From positions 1 through 53,492 of the forward strand of contig JAGWHB010000008.1 of NCBI GenBank assembly GCA_028867035.1: DNA of 53,492 nucleotides. Reading direction: 5' to 3'. Below are positions 40,945-49,640 of the stretch, one piece after another. The first letter of the stretch is position 1, and every line of letters starts with the position of its first letter. Origin of the DNA: Nitrososphaerota archaeon (GTDB lineage: Archaea; Thermoproteota; Nitrososphaeria; Nitrososphaerales; Gagatemarchaeaceae). A program made the translations under genes and the position numbers. The notes beneath the pieces were generated by a model, which worked only from the letters and a program-made list of their open reading frames with translations, searched no databases and was not told where the DNA came from.

Positions 40945-41358
40945 TCAGGGAATCGTGTCGAAACCCATCTGCTTGAAATGTGAGTCGAACGTGAACGCGG
41001 TCTTCACGTCATAGCGCTTCATCGCAGCGAAGGAGAGGCAATCGGTGAAACTCCAGTCCTTGTCGGCGTGCCCCCTGAAAACCAGCATCGCCTCCGCGAA
41101 GAGCTCGGCGTCGGAATAGATCAGCCGTACAAACTTTGAAGCCATGGTGGCTTCTGCGAGCTCAATTGCCTTTGCATGGCTGTGCGCGAAGAGCGTGAGG
41201 GTGATTGCCTCGTCGAGGACGTAGTCAGTCGTCATGAAGGACGTCACCTGGGTTTCCCTTGCCGCGATCTGTCGCATCAATCTCCGGGCGGCGACATGAT
41301 TGTCATCCTTCGAATCGTAGTCTGCCTTTAGCGCAGAAGAGTCCATGAAAACAATCAA
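40945..41358 (-). CDS. VapC-type PIN-domain toxin beside tfb
   Basis: The 137-residue protein starts MIVFMDSSALKADYD, with the first PIN Asp. The Glu in YVLDEAITL, acids in DKDWSFTDCLSFAAM and the TFDSHFKQ end complete the usual set. It is a probable ribonuclease toxin, partner of the upstream antitoxin 7 bases away. Its stop lies 4 bases from the tfb tail copy, so the gene is tightly bounded by the repeat. The codons are more AT-rich than those of tfb, fitting acquisition by transfer. Confidence 0.9.
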   Translation of the reverse strand: MIVFMDSSALKADYDSKDDNHVAARRLMRQIAARETQVTSFMTTDYVLDEAITLTLFAHSHAKAIELAEATMASKFVRLIYSDAELFAEAMLVFRGHADKDWSFTDCLSFAAMKRYDVKTAFTFDSHFKQMGFDTIP

Positions 41359-41365
41359 CTTTCCA

Positions 41366-41602
41366 CTATCTCCTGTAGAGGAATCCCTCCATCTGTTCCG
41401 ACCTTACCTTCGCCTTGAATTCAACTGGTTTCAGCTTGAACAAAGGGTCCTGCTCGAGATCACTCAAGGAGGCGCTCCACCATCTCATAGCCTCCCTCGC
41501 TGCGTCTTTGATGGACAAGTTCTTGCTCTTCGCAATCTGGACCAGCGTCTCGTAGTCGGATTCGTCCAGTTCGGTCTGCACTACCCGCTTCTTGGTGCCC
41601 AT
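41366..41602 (-). CDS. VapB-type antitoxin
   Basis: The roughly 78-residue protein starts MGTKKRVVQTELDESDYETL with a ribbon-helix-helix pattern and an acidic-basic tail (SDLEQDPLFKLKPVEF). ATG 41602 lies about 28 bases from a minus-strand TATA-like ATTTAAAT (41627-41634); ATG 41608 is the alternative. It is followed by the PIN toxin at a 7-base distance. The pair sits between tfb and its duplicated tail. Confidence 0.85.
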   Translation of the reverse strand: MGTKKRVVQTELDESDYETLVQIAKSKNLSIKDAAREAMRWWSASLSDLEQDPLFKLKPVEFKAKVRSEQMEGFLYRR

Positions 41603-41704
41603 GAACATGTAATCATCACATGTTACATTTAAATGTTCATTCACATGCCGCGGGAGCCGCAGAGTGGAGTCGGACTAGCCGCCCCGGAATCGCCTGTGGT
41701 CGCT

Positions 41705-41772
41705 TCTAGATGCCCAGCGCCGACCTCAGGCCCTTGTACCTGTTCCTGATCGTGACCTCGGTGACCCCCGCC
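41705..41772 (-). repeat. tfb 3' end copy within the intact gene
   Basis: This is the intact-gene partner of the tail copy at 40873-40940. It covers the last 22 codons, the TAG stop (41706-41708) and one further base. Confidence 0.9.
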
Positions 41773-42614
41773 GCTTCGGCCACGTCCTTCTGGGTCTTGT
41801 CCTCCCCTTCAAGGGTGCAGGCAACATAGAGTGCTGCGGCCGCAAGCCCCATGGGGTCCTTACCAGCGGATATCCTCGTCTCCTCGGCCCGCTTGAGGAT
41901 TTCCAGCGCCCTCCTCTTCGTCTTCTCCGAGAGCCCCGCCTTCGAAGCTATCCTCGAGATGCACTTCGTGGGGTCGACGACGGGCATCTTGATGTCCATC
42001 TCCTTGAGCAGGAGCCTGTAGCATCTGGCGATGTCCTTTTTCTTCACGTTGCTGACCGCCGCGAGGTCCTTGAGCGTCCTCGGGGTCTGGGTGTCCCTGC
42101 AGGCTGCGTAGAGAGAGGCGGCGATTATCGCTGATATCGATCTCCCCCTGACGAGCCCCCTTTCGAGCGCCTTCCTGTAGACGTAGGCTGCCTTCTCGAC
42201 GACGGCGTCGGAGACCGAGAGCTTGTCCGAAAGCCTGTCCAGCTCGCTGAAGGCCTGCCTCAGGTTCCTGTCGACGGGTTCGTGAACCTGGCTTCGGGAG
42301 TCCCAGGTCCTGAGCCTGTCCACGGTCGCCTTCATCGAAGACGAAAGAGACTTCCCCGAAGCGTCCTTGTTGATGCCCCCGATGACCGTGGCGAGCCCCA
42401 TGTCATGCATGGCGATGGAGGTCGGGACCCCGCCTCTGCTCCTGTCGTCCTTCTCCTCCTTGGAGAAAGACCTCCACTCGGGCCCAGTCTCCTCGATCTT
42501 CTCCTTGACCACGAAACCGCAGGCTCCACAGAAAAGCTCCCCGCCCGCGTTGTCGACCAGCATCGGCCCCTTCCCGCACTTTGGACACTTGTCGAGCGAC
42601 TTCTGCAGGCGCAT
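41706..42614 (-). CDS. tfb: Transcription factor B (TFB/TFIIB)
   Basis: The 302-residue general transcription factor bridges TBP and RNA polymerase at archaeal promoters. It has an N-terminal zinc ribbon (CPKCGKGPMLV and CGACGFVVKE), a linker GPEWRSFSKEEKDDRSRGGV, and two cyclin repeats (about residues 105-200 and 205-300). The C-terminal recognition helix is GVTEVTIRNRYKGLRS. I chose ATG 42614; a minus-strand TATA-like CATATATAGG near 42692-42701 could instead support TTG 42674, adding 20 residues. Its 3' end is duplicated at 40873-40940 with VapBC between. Confidence 0.95.
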   Translation of the reverse strand: MRLQKSLDKCPKCGKGPMLVDNAGGELFCGACGFVVKEKIEETGPEWRSFSKEEKDDRSRGGVPTSIAMHDMGLATVIGGINKDASGKSLSSSMKATVDRLRTWDSRSQVHEPVDRNLRQAFSELDRLSDKLSVSDAVVEKAAYVYRKALERGLVRGRSISAIIAASLYAACRDTQTPRTLKDLAAVSNVKKKDIARCYRLLLKEMDIKMPVVDPTKCISRIASKAGLSEKTKRRALEILKRAEETRISAGKDPMGLAAAALYVACTLEGEDKTQKDVAEAAGVTEVTIRNRYKGLRSALGI

Positions 42615-42824
42615 CAGTCTAGAGAAATCTTTGTCTGCGAACAAATCTATCACTAGCGAAATACTTACAAGCAACTGTCTCGTCTCCTCCTATATATGTG
42701 TTATGGAGTATTTTGTATTAATTCCAAGGTCTGATGAGAATCTTCAATATATTGCAGACAACACCCTGCCGAGCATTAATCGTTTTCATATACCGTTTTC
42801 AGAGAAGCACAGCCCGAGAACTCC

Positions 42825-43799
42825 ATGAAGGGAAAGACAGGCCCCGCATCCGCCCGGCTCAGACCGATCCTTGACACTTACATGGACTCGGCCGTCGCCC
42901 TTGTAGGCTGCACGTCGAGGGAGATGGGGCGCTATTCCTGCGAGTTCGACGTACTCGTTGTGTCCAAGGAGAGGCAGCCCCCGGCGTCGCTGAAGATGGG
43001 GGACGTCTTCGCCGACATCGTGTTCATTTCCGAGAAGGATGCGCTCAAGCCTGCAAACCCCGAGCACGCCCTCGCCCTCGCCCTCTCCAAGCCCATCAGG
43101 GACAACTCACTGGTGCTCTCCACGAGTTCAGCGACGAGCGCCGCCACCCTTTCGAGTTCTGCGCAGGCCGCCAGCCGGACCAGACTGACCTCTGCCCTGA
43201 AGACGATTGCGAGGGCAGAGGAGGCGCTCTCCAAGGAGGCCATGGTGGAGGCCGACCTCTGGCTCCTCGCCTCCGCCTACGAGTTCGCCTATTCGCTCCT
43301 CCTGTCGAAGGAGACGCTCCCGGCCCCCAGCCACCTGCTGTCCCAGCTTCGGGCTGCGTCGAAGGGGGCTCCGCGGGCCTTCGAGGGTTTCTCCGTAGGA
43401 GCGGGCCTCGACGCCGCAGGCAGGGCAGGGTGCGGGGCCAGGCTCGAGGGCCTCATGGTCCTCCACGACCTGCTGAGGGAGAGTTCGAAGTCGGCGATGG
43501 CGGAGTCAGAATGGTCCACTGTCAGGTCAGAGATACTCGCAGGGAAGGCACGCGAGCTGATGACCAGGATCGAACTGGCGGAATGCTATTCCTTCCTCGG
43601 TCAGGAGCTGGTGGACGACTTGATCGCAGTCCAGCGCACCAACCCGAAGAGGACGTTGACCTCCCTGACTACGGGCGGGAACAGGCTCATCGGGGAGAGG
43701 CTTGTGCGGCAGCTGGGCCTGGCTAGGGACGACAAGGCGGTGAGGGCCGGGCTTGAAACACTGAAGAAGCAGACGGCCCAGCTCACGAAAGCGGCCTGA
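42825..43799 (+). CDS. Hypothetical helical protein, possible nucleotidyltransferase-like N terminus
   Basis: The 324-residue soluble protein begins with an alpha/beta region containing VALVGCTSREMGRYSCEFDV and VVSKERQPP, slightly reminiscent of a nucleotidyltransferase fold. It continues as a long all-helical domain (about residues 110-320) rich in Ala, Leu and Ser. No complete catalytic motif is visible. ATG 42825 has its own TATA-like TTCATATACC at about 42785-42794. It is divergent from tfb and followed by an XRE regulator on the same strand. A conserved archaeal protein of unknown role is the safest description. Confidence 0.75.
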   Translation: MKGKTGPASARLRPILDTYMDSAVALVGCTSREMGRYSCEFDVLVVSKERQPPASLKMGDVFADIVFISEKDALKPANPEHALALALSKPIRDNSLVLSTSSATSAATLSSSAQAASRTRLTSALKTIARAEEALSKEAMVEADLWLLASAYEFAYSLLLSKETLPAPSHLLSQLRAASKGAPRAFEGFSVGAGLDAAGRAGCGARLEGLMVLHDLLRESSKSAMAESEWSTVRSEILAGKARELMTRIELAECYSFLGQELVDDLIAVQRTNPKRTLTSLTTGGNRLIGERLVRQLGLARDDKAVRAGLETLKKQTAQLTKAA

Positions 43800-43865
43800 C
43801 CGCGCCTCCCTTCCCACGTAAGCAGGCTTATTTGTGGTTCTGCAAACGACGTTGTCCTGAGCGGT

Positions 43866-44573
43866 TTGGAAACGTCATCCAACGACGCACTGTCCAAGAT
43901 AGCGGGCAACGTCATCGCCAGCCCCGACGCCGGGAGGGCAATGCGCGCCTGGCGGGAGAAACTCGGCATCAAGCAGAAGGCCCTGGCCGACTCGCTCGGC
44001 ATCTCCGCATCTGTCCTCAGCGACTACGAGAGCGGCAGGAGGCCGTCACCGGGGGCTCGCTTCATCAAGAAATACATCGAGGCGCTGGTGAAGCTGGACG
44101 AGGGGAAGGCGAGGGTCGTGTCGAAGCTCGTCTCGACCGAGAAGGACGAGGCGATACTTTCGATAGGGGAGTACGTGTCCCCCATCGACGCCACGAGGGT
44201 CCTCGAGGCGCTGGACGCCAAGGTGCTAGCGGGGGAGCCGGAGAACGTGAAGCTGTACGGATACACTGTGGTCGACAGCATAAAGACGATCTACGCCCTG
44301 TCCGGCTACGACTTCTACAGGATTTTCGGGGCCACCACGGAGAGGGCCCTTGTGTTCACCAAGGTCGGCATGGGGCGGAGTCCACTGGTGGCCATCAGGG
44401 TGTCGCAGCTGAAGCCGAGGATGGTAGTCATCCACGGGCCGAGGGAGGTGGACCCATTGGCCGTCGAGCTGGCGAGGCGGGAGGGGCTGGTCCTCGCGCT
44501 CTCCGCGATCCCGTCGGAACAGGCGCTCATCGACGCGCTCCGGGGCGTACCGAGCAGATGGGACCGTCCCTAG
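43866..44573 (+). CDS. XRE-family helix-turn-helix regulator with C-terminal ligand domain
   Basis: The 235-residue protein has an N-terminal XRE-type HTH near residues 24-55 (REKLGIKQKALADSLGISAS followed by VLSDYESGRR). An archaeal-type C-terminal alpha/beta domain follows (about 80-235), including GATTERALVFTKVGMGRSPL and PRMVVIHGPREVDPLAVELA. The arrangement matches archaeal HTH regulators in which the C-terminal domain binds a small molecule. TTG 43866 is the start. It is convergent with the glycosyltransferase gene, 3 bases apart. Confidence 0.88.
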   Translation: METSSNDALSKIAGNVIASPDAGRAMRAWREKLGIKQKALADSLGISASVLSDYESGRRPSPGARFIKKYIEALVKLDEGKARVVSKLVSTEKDEAILSIGEYVSPIDATRVLEALDAKVLAGEPENVKLYGYTVVDSIKTIYALSGYDFYRIFGATTERALVFTKVGMGRSPLVAIRVSQLKPRMVVIHGPREVDPLAVELARREGLVLALSAIPSEQALIDALRGVPSRWDRP

Positions 44574-44576
44574 GGC

Positions 44577-45602
44577 TCACAGCGCCAATATCAGCCGCGA
44601 CGCGACCTCTTCGCCGACGAAGGTACGCGGCTTCTCCCTCCTTCCGAGCTTATCATCGATGAGCGCTTCGAGCCGCTGGGAGTCGTCGGCGGAATAGCCG
44701 AGGGCCGCCGCGTTCCTCTCCTGTTCCACGTGATGCCTTATCGGGATGGCAACAATCGGGGTCCCGGCGGCGGCGGCTTCGTCGATGGTGCTCTTCCCCG
44801 CCGTGGATATCACCAGGTCTGCGCACTGGACGAGGTCCTGGTTGTCGAGGACGACCCCCAGGTCGAGGACATTGCCGCCACCGAGCCTCTCCCCCCTGTT
44901 CCCGGTGACCACCATGTGCAGGTCGGGGATGCCGGTGCGGCCGACGGCTGCGACAGCCTTCTCCAGCAGCTCGCGGCCGACGCCGCTCCCGCTCATGCTG
45001 AACAGGACTATCTTCCCGGCGGGGAGCCCGTAGCGTCTCCGCGCCTCGTCCCGGGACATGGTAGGCGCCCTTACGATGGGCCCGACGTACCTCCTGTTAC
45101 CGGAGTCTTCGCCGTCGTCGGGGATGATGAGAAGTTCCACCGAGCCCTGGAGCCGCTTGTACCAGCCCTCGACTCTCTTCTCGATGCGCCTTGCAAGCCA
45201 GCCTCTGGCGAACCCGAGCTCCAGCTCGTCCGAGATGAACGCCCGTCTGACCCCGCGTTCCCCCGCCACCGCCATCCCCGAGAACTCCTCGTCGCAGACC
45301 ACCACGTCCGGCCCGTAAGACTCGAACAGCCGGGCCACCCTCCTGACGTTCCGCCGCTGGGCGAGCCAGGACCTGAGATACCACCAGGCTACTCCTCGCA
45401 TCTCCCCGTCGACGACCCTGGGGACCACGTCCTCCACCATGCTGTCCACCGGGAGGCCCCCCTGTCTGATGAACTCGGCCGCCTTCCCCCCAGAGAATAC
45501 CCTCACGTCTGCACCTTTCCTCATAAGCTCCCGGACTACGACAATGGACCTGGTGGCGTGGCCCAGGCCGATGGGGCTTATGCCGTACAATATCTTCAGC
45601 AC
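44577..45602 (-). CDS. MurG/GT-B-type glycosyltransferase
   Basis: The roughly 341-residue protein begins LKILYGISPIGLGHATRSIV, the G-x-GH loop typical of MurG-like GT-B enzymes. A C-terminal donor-binding half contains FSMSGSGVGRELL, VVLDNQDLVQCADLVISTAG and a KSTIDEAAAAGTPIVAIP loop. It likely adds a sugar to a lipid or protein acceptor. GTG 45602 lies about 27-29 bases from a minus-strand TATA-like GTTAAATAC at 45625-45633, supporting this start over the upstream ATG 45638. Confidence 0.85.
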   Translation of the reverse strand: MLKILYGISPIGLGHATRSIVVVRELMRKGADVRVFSGGKAAEFIRQGGLPVDSMVEDVVPRVVDGEMRGVAWWYLRSWLAQRRNVRRVARLFESYGPDVVVCDEEFSGMAVAGERGVRRAFISDELELGFARGWLARRIEKRVEGWYKRLQGSVELLIIPDDGEDSGNRRYVGPIVRAPTMSRDEARRRYGLPAGKIVLFSMSGSGVGRELLEKAVAAVGRTGIPDLHMVVTGNRGERLGGGNVLDLGVVLDNQDLVQCADLVISTAGKSTIDEAAAAGTPIVAIPIRHHVEQERNAAALGYSADDSQRLEALIDDKLGRREKPRTFVGEEVASRLILAL

Positions 45603-45624
45603 GGGAGCCGAAACCCGAAGGTGC

Positions 45625-45633
45625 GTATTTAAC
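45625..45633. promoter_or_regulatory. TATA-like element shared by divergent genes
   Basis: GTATTTAAC reads as a TATA-like box in both directions. It lies about 27-29 bases from the glycosyltransferase GTG at 45602 and about 35 bases from the DUF92 TTG at 45667. It is the second case in the window of one element serving two divergent genes. Confidence 0.5.
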
Positions 45634-45666
45634 GCCATGAAGCGGCGGGGTGGGTAGAGTCGTCGG

Positions 45667-46482
45667 TTGCTGCCCCTTATCACCGCCGTGGCCGAGTTCT
45701 TCGTGGTCGTCGCGGTCGCCCTCGCCGCTGTCCTCCTGAGCGCCATCGACGGCAGGGGCTTCCTTGCAAGCGCGACAGTCGGTTTCGCCGTGGTCTACGG
45801 GGGCGGCCTGCAGTGGTTCGTCGTGGTGGCTGTCTTCTTCATACTCGGCGTAGCGTTCACCCTCTACAAGTATGGATACAAGAGGAAGCTGGGGGGCGCC
45901 CAGGGGAAAGGAGGGGCCCGCAACTGGCCTCACATACTCGCCAACGGGGGGGTCGTTTCCATCGTAGCTGTCTGGAACTTCTTCTATCCGGGGACATTGC
46001 TGCCGGCGATGTTCCTCGGGGCAGTTTCCGCGTCGGCGGCCGACACGGCGGCGACGGAGCTCGGGCTCCTCAGCCACGGCCAGCCGAGGCTGATCACCCA
46101 CCCATCGAAGGTCGTCCCGCCGGGGACATCTGGGGGCGTGTCGAAGCTCGGCTTCGTCGGCGCGGGCTTCGCCTCCCTGGTCATAGGCCTGATGGGCGTC
46201 GTCGTTGGGATCCTCCCCGACCCCTACGTCGTGGTCCCCCTCTGCCTGACAGGGGGGATATTCGGAGCCCTGGCGGACAGCTTGGTTGGGGCCGCTGTCC
46301 AGAGGAAGGGCTACTGCGTAGTCTGCCTGAAGCCGACGGAAGCGCTGAAGCACTGCGGGGAAAGGACGAGGACCACGAGGGGCTCCCCCTACATCGAGAA
46401 CAACCTGGTCAACGTCGTGTCCACTGTCTCCGGGGCGGGAGCCTCCCTGGCTATGTACCTGGCCCTTTCTTCCGTATTGTAG
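45667..46482 (+). CDS. DUF92-family membrane protein
   Basis: The 271-residue multi-pass protein matches the DUF92 (TMEM19/VTE6-like) family. Recognisable stretches are the GFAVVYGGGLQWF helix, a KLGGAQGKGGARNWPHILANGG loop split by a helix start, ASAADTAATELGLLS, PGTSGGVSKLG and GGIFGALADSLVGAAVQ. Plant members phosphorylate phytyl phosphate, so a role in isoprenoid phosphate metabolism is possible. TTG 45667 is the start. Its end overlaps the 3' end of glyS by 32 bases on the opposite strand. Confidence 0.88.
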   Translation: MLPLITAVAEFFVVVAVALAAVLLSAIDGRGFLASATVGFAVVYGGGLQWFVVVAVFFILGVAFTLYKYGYKRKLGGAQGKGGARNWPHILANGGVVSIVAVWNFFYPGTLLPAMFLGAVSASAADTAATELGLLSHGQPRLITHPSKVVPPGTSGGVSKLGFVGAGFASLVIGLMGVVVGILPDPYVVVPLCLTGGIFGALADSLVGAAVQRKGYCVVCLKPTEALKHCGERTRTTRGSPYIENNLVNVVSTVSGAGASLAMYLALSSVL

Positions 46483-47929
46483 GGTAGAGGGTCAGCGCGG
46501 AGATCTTGGCGGCGAGTTCAGCCATGGGGACCCTCTGCTGCTCCCTCGTGTCCCTGTTCCTGAGCGTGACCGTCCTGTCTTTCAGGGTGTCGTAGTCGAG
46601 GGTGACGCAGAACGGCACCCCGGCCTCGTCGGCCCTCGCGTACCTCCTTCCTATGCCCCCGGAGTCGTCGTAGAAGACGTCGAGGGTGTCCCTGAGCTCG
46701 TCCGCGAGCGCCTTGGCCCCCTCCTGCAGGCCGTCCTTGTTCACAAGCGGGAAGACGCACACCTGGACAGGCGCGAGGTATGGCTTCAGCGCCATAACCC
46801 TCCTGTCCCCCTCCCCCTTGAGGGATTTCTCGATGACGGCGAACACGCTCCTGTCGATCCCAAGCGAGAGCTCGAAGACGTGAGGGAGGACCTTCTCCCC
46901 GTCGTCGTCCACTGTGAAGTTGCTGCCGCTGACCCTGGCGTGTCCGCCGAGGTCGTAGTCCCCCCGGTAGTTGCACGCGACCAGCTCCACCCACCCCCAG
47001 GACAGCTTCACCTCGAGGTCGAAGGCTGCCTTCGAATAGAACGCCCTGTCCTCGTCCGAGAGGACCCTGAACCTTATGCTCTCGGGCGGGATGCCCGCCG
47101 ATTCGTAGAACTCCTGTATCATGGCGAGATAATGCCCGGCGAGCTTGCTCGGGACGACCCCCTTCTCGATGGCAGATGCCACTGAGAGCTGGGAGTCGGT
47201 GCCGTCAGCCAGCCTGAATGCCAGGACCTTCCCCTGGGCCCCGTCGTACCTGGGGTCGTCTGCCTTCTTCGGGTTGAAGAACACCTCCACTTCCGCCTGG
47301 TTCAGCTCCCGAAGCCTGATCAGCCCCTGCCTGGGGGCTATCTCGTTCCTGAAGCTCTTCCCCACCTGGGCGATGCCCATGGGGAGCTTCACCCTCTGGG
47401 TCTTGAACAGAAGGGGGAAGTCCACGAATATGCTCTGGCACGTCTCAGGCCGGAGGTATGCCTCCTCCTGGGAGGGCCCGATCCCGACCCTGAACATCAT
47501 GTTGAACCTGCTCGTCCCGGCGAGCTTTGAGCCGCACTTCAGGCACCTGACCCCGGACTTCTCCATCAGGTCGTCGTAATCCGTGTCGCTCAGCTTCTCC
47601 GGGACCGCCTTCTTCGTCTTCTCCTCGATCAGTTTGTCGGGGCGGAAGACCGAGCCGCAGGTAGAGCAGCGGACGAAAGGGTCGGTGAAGCTGGCGAGGT
47701 GCCCGGAGGCCTCGAACACGGCCCTGGGGAGGATCTGGGAGCCGTCTATCTCCAGCATCCCGTCCTTCTTCACGACCATCCTCCTCCAGAGTTCCACCAG
47801 CCTGTTCTTCAGGGCCACCCCCTGGGGCCCGTAGTCGAGGAAGCCCGCCGGCGTGTTGGGGTAGCTGTCTGCAGTCTTGAAGAAGAAACCGCGCTGCTGG
47901 GCGAGCCTTACCACTTCATCGAAGCTCAT
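46451..47929 (-). CDS. glyS: Glycyl-tRNA synthetase (class II)
   Basis: The 492-residue enzyme attaches glycine to its tRNA. It has an N-terminal KTADSYPNTPAGFLDYGPQG, a zinc-like region with CSTCGSVFRPDKL and CLKCGSKLAG, motif 2 FRNEIAPRQGLIRLREL, motif 3 LSLGIDRSVFAVIE and a C-terminal anticodon-binding domain. This is the archaeal/eukaryal type. ATG 47929 overlaps the upstream antiporter gene by 14 bases, so the two are co-transcribed. The stop lies 32 bases inside the end of the convergent DUF92 gene. Confidence 0.96.
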   Translation of the reverse strand: MSFDEVVRLAQQRGFFFKTADSYPNTPAGFLDYGPQGVALKNRLVELWRRMVVKKDGMLEIDGSQILPRAVFEASGHLASFTDPFVRCSTCGSVFRPDKLIEEKTKKAVPEKLSDTDYDDLMEKSGVRCLKCGSKLAGTSRFNMMFRVGIGPSQEEAYLRPETCQSIFVDFPLLFKTQRVKLPMGIAQVGKSFRNEIAPRQGLIRLRELNQAEVEVFFNPKKADDPRYDGAQGKVLAFRLADGTDSQLSVASAIEKGVVPSKLAGHYLAMIQEFYESAGIPPESIRFRVLSDEDRAFYSKAAFDLEVKLSWGWVELVACNYRGDYDLGGHARVSGSNFTVDDDGEKVLPHVFELSLGIDRSVFAVIEKSLKGEGDRRVMALKPYLAPVQVCVFPLVNKDGLQEGAKALADELRDTLDVFYDDSGGIGRRYARADEAGVPFCVTLDYDTLKDRTVTLRNRDTREQQRVPMAELAAKISALTLYPTIRKKGPGT

Positions 47930-49223
47930 CGTCGTCCCGTCCTTTGCCGTCAGGTGATAAAGCCTGCGCGGACCTCTCCACGTCCATGTCGTACATCCCC
48001 TCGTAGGCTCCGAAGTTCGAGAGCTTCTCCTGACGGCCGAACGTCCTCCCGGTGTAGCTTGTGAAGAGGGGGCCCTGGAGGAGGATGCTCAGCATCACGA
48101 CCCCGAAGGTAAGGGTGGCGACAGGGGCCCTGGTCGCGAATGGGATGGCGGAGACAAGCACGATGGCGAGAGCCCCCCTCATCCCTCCGAGCGTCGCCGT
48201 GTTCATCCAGGAGTTGGGGATGGCCAGACCTGAGACCTTGGTCAGGCTGAGGATGGGATATACTGAGGTAATCCTCGCCATCACCACCACCCCGTAGGCG
48301 ACCAGGAAGACCCCCACCCCCGTGACCAGGAGGAATATGTTTGTGCTAATCCCGATGAAGAAGAAGGCGACGGCGTTGGCAACGAACGCGAGTATGTTCC
48401 AGAACTCCCTCGTGGCGTCCGCGGCCTGCTTGCTGCGCAGCAGAGGGAGGATGGTGCCGCCATAGAAGACCCCCGTCATCGCGACTGCGATTATGCCCGA
48501 GAACCCGAAGGCGGCCGCTAGCCCGTAGGAGCCGTAGACAGCCACCAACGTGAGGACGACCTGGGAGACAGTGTCCTCGATCTCTTTCTGGACAAAGCGG
48601 GCCAGCCAGGCTACACCGACGCCCACCAGCACCCCGCCGCCGAGCACATAGACGAACTGCGCCACGGCCTGGAGCGGCTGGAGCGCGGCCGCGGTCGAGG
48701 AAGTGAGGACGATGGTGAAGATCGTGATCCCCGTGGCGTCGTTGAACACTGACTCCATCTCGATGAGGGTCGCGAGCTTGGCCGGGACGTTGACCCGGGC
48801 GAATATCTCCAGGACTGTGGCGACGTCGGTGGGGGAGATCAGCGCGGCGAAGAGGAAGGAGACGACGGGGTCGAGCCCCAGCACCTTCCAGAGGACCACC
48901 CCCACGACCAGGACGGAGATGAGCACGCCCCCCGTCGCCAGGACCAGAGCGGGCCGGTACACTGCGCGGAAGTCGGCCACCCTGACGCTCATGATGCTCT
49001 CGAAGAGGAGCGGCGGTAGTATCAGCCCGATGAAGAGGCCGCCGCTCGCCAGGTTGTTGAAGAACCCAGTCACTCCAGCTATCTCGGCTACGGGGATCGC
49101 AGCGATCGCAAGCCCCACAAGGACGAGGAGCGTGGTGTAGGGGGTCCGGACCTTCCTGGAGACCAGGGAGGCGAAGAGCGCTACCAGGAGAAAGACAGCC
49201 AGGGCTATCTCTGTTTCGGCCAT
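47916..49223 (-). CDS. CPA1-type Na+/H+ antiporter (NhaP-like)
   Basis: The 435-residue membrane protein has about twelve hydrophobic helices. Key motifs are ALISPTDVATVLEI, with the Thr-Asp ion-binding pair, and ESVFNDATGITIFT, with the Asn-Asp pair that marks electroneutral CPA1 exchangers. It would control internal pH and sodium. ATG 49223 is followed by a first helix EIALAVFLLVALFASL. The C-terminal soluble tail is short. It is the first gene of an operon with glyS. Confidence 0.92.
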   Translation of the reverse strand: MAETEIALAVFLLVALFASLVSRKVRTPYTTLLVLVGLAIAAIPVAEIAGVTGFFNNLASGGLFIGLILPPLLFESIMSVRVADFRAVYRPALVLATGGVLISVLVVGVVLWKVLGLDPVVSFLFAALISPTDVATVLEIFARVNVPAKLATLIEMESVFNDATGITIFTIVLTSSTAAALQPLQAVAQFVYVLGGGVLVGVGVAWLARFVQKEIEDTVSQVVLTLVAVYGSYGLAAAFGFSGIIAVAMTGVFYGGTILPLLRSKQAADATREFWNILAFVANAVAFFFIGISTNIFLLVTGVGVFLVAYGVVVMARITSVYPILSLTKVSGLAIPNSWMNTATLGGMRGALAIVLVSAIPFATRAPVATLTFGVVMLSILLQGPLFTSYTGRTFGRQEKLSNFGAYEGMYDMDVERSAQALSPDGKGRDDDELR

Positions 49224-49286
49224 GGCCGCAGGTCCAATCGCATTCGTCTTAACTTTCTTGGCCCGCGAAAGATGATGACCCCCAGG

Positions 49287-49316
49287 TGTGTATCCGGCGC
49301 ACTTGCCGGAGACACA
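49287..49316. other. Strong hairpin in a 236-base gap
   Basis: TGTGT-A-TCCGGC pairs with GCCGGA-G-ACACA around the loop GCACTT: eleven pairs with one mismatch. It lies upstream of the antiporter start and before the HNH-like gene. It may be a terminator, an RNA element or a remnant. The rest of 49224-49459 holds nothing else I can identify. Confidence 0.45.
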
Positions 49317-49640
49317 TGAATCCTAGTTTAGGTTAGAGGGCCGCTGCAGCAAGAATTGGAGACAACAAATCGCTGTCAGTTTCAACCACCTCTCCCTCTA
49401 CAGTTCGTCCTGTTGGAAGATACATCTTATCAACTTGCGGAGCCGACAAGGTCAACTAAATGTACAACCCGGACAAGCACAACGCGCCTGCCGAGTTCCT
49501 GAATGAAATACGAAGTTCTAAGCGGGGCATGGTACGCGGCACTGCGAGTCAAACGCAATCTCGCGGCGGTGACAGTTACTACCTGATGAACAGAGAAATG
49601 ATGAGTCCAACGACAGAAAGCGTACCGTATCACGAGGATT

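Noticed and set aside
42703..42828. A 41-residue plus-strand frame (MEYFVLIPRSDENL...) ending in an ATGA overlap with the gene at 42825
   Set aside because: Its ATG lies only a few bases after the TATA element that would have to drive it, it is AT-rich unlike host genes, and the downstream gene has its own promoter-like element at about 42785-42794.
49270..49320. ATGATGA box suggesting a C/D-box guide RNA
   Set aside because: No CTGA D or D' box is found at suitable spacing; the region is better described as a simple hairpin.
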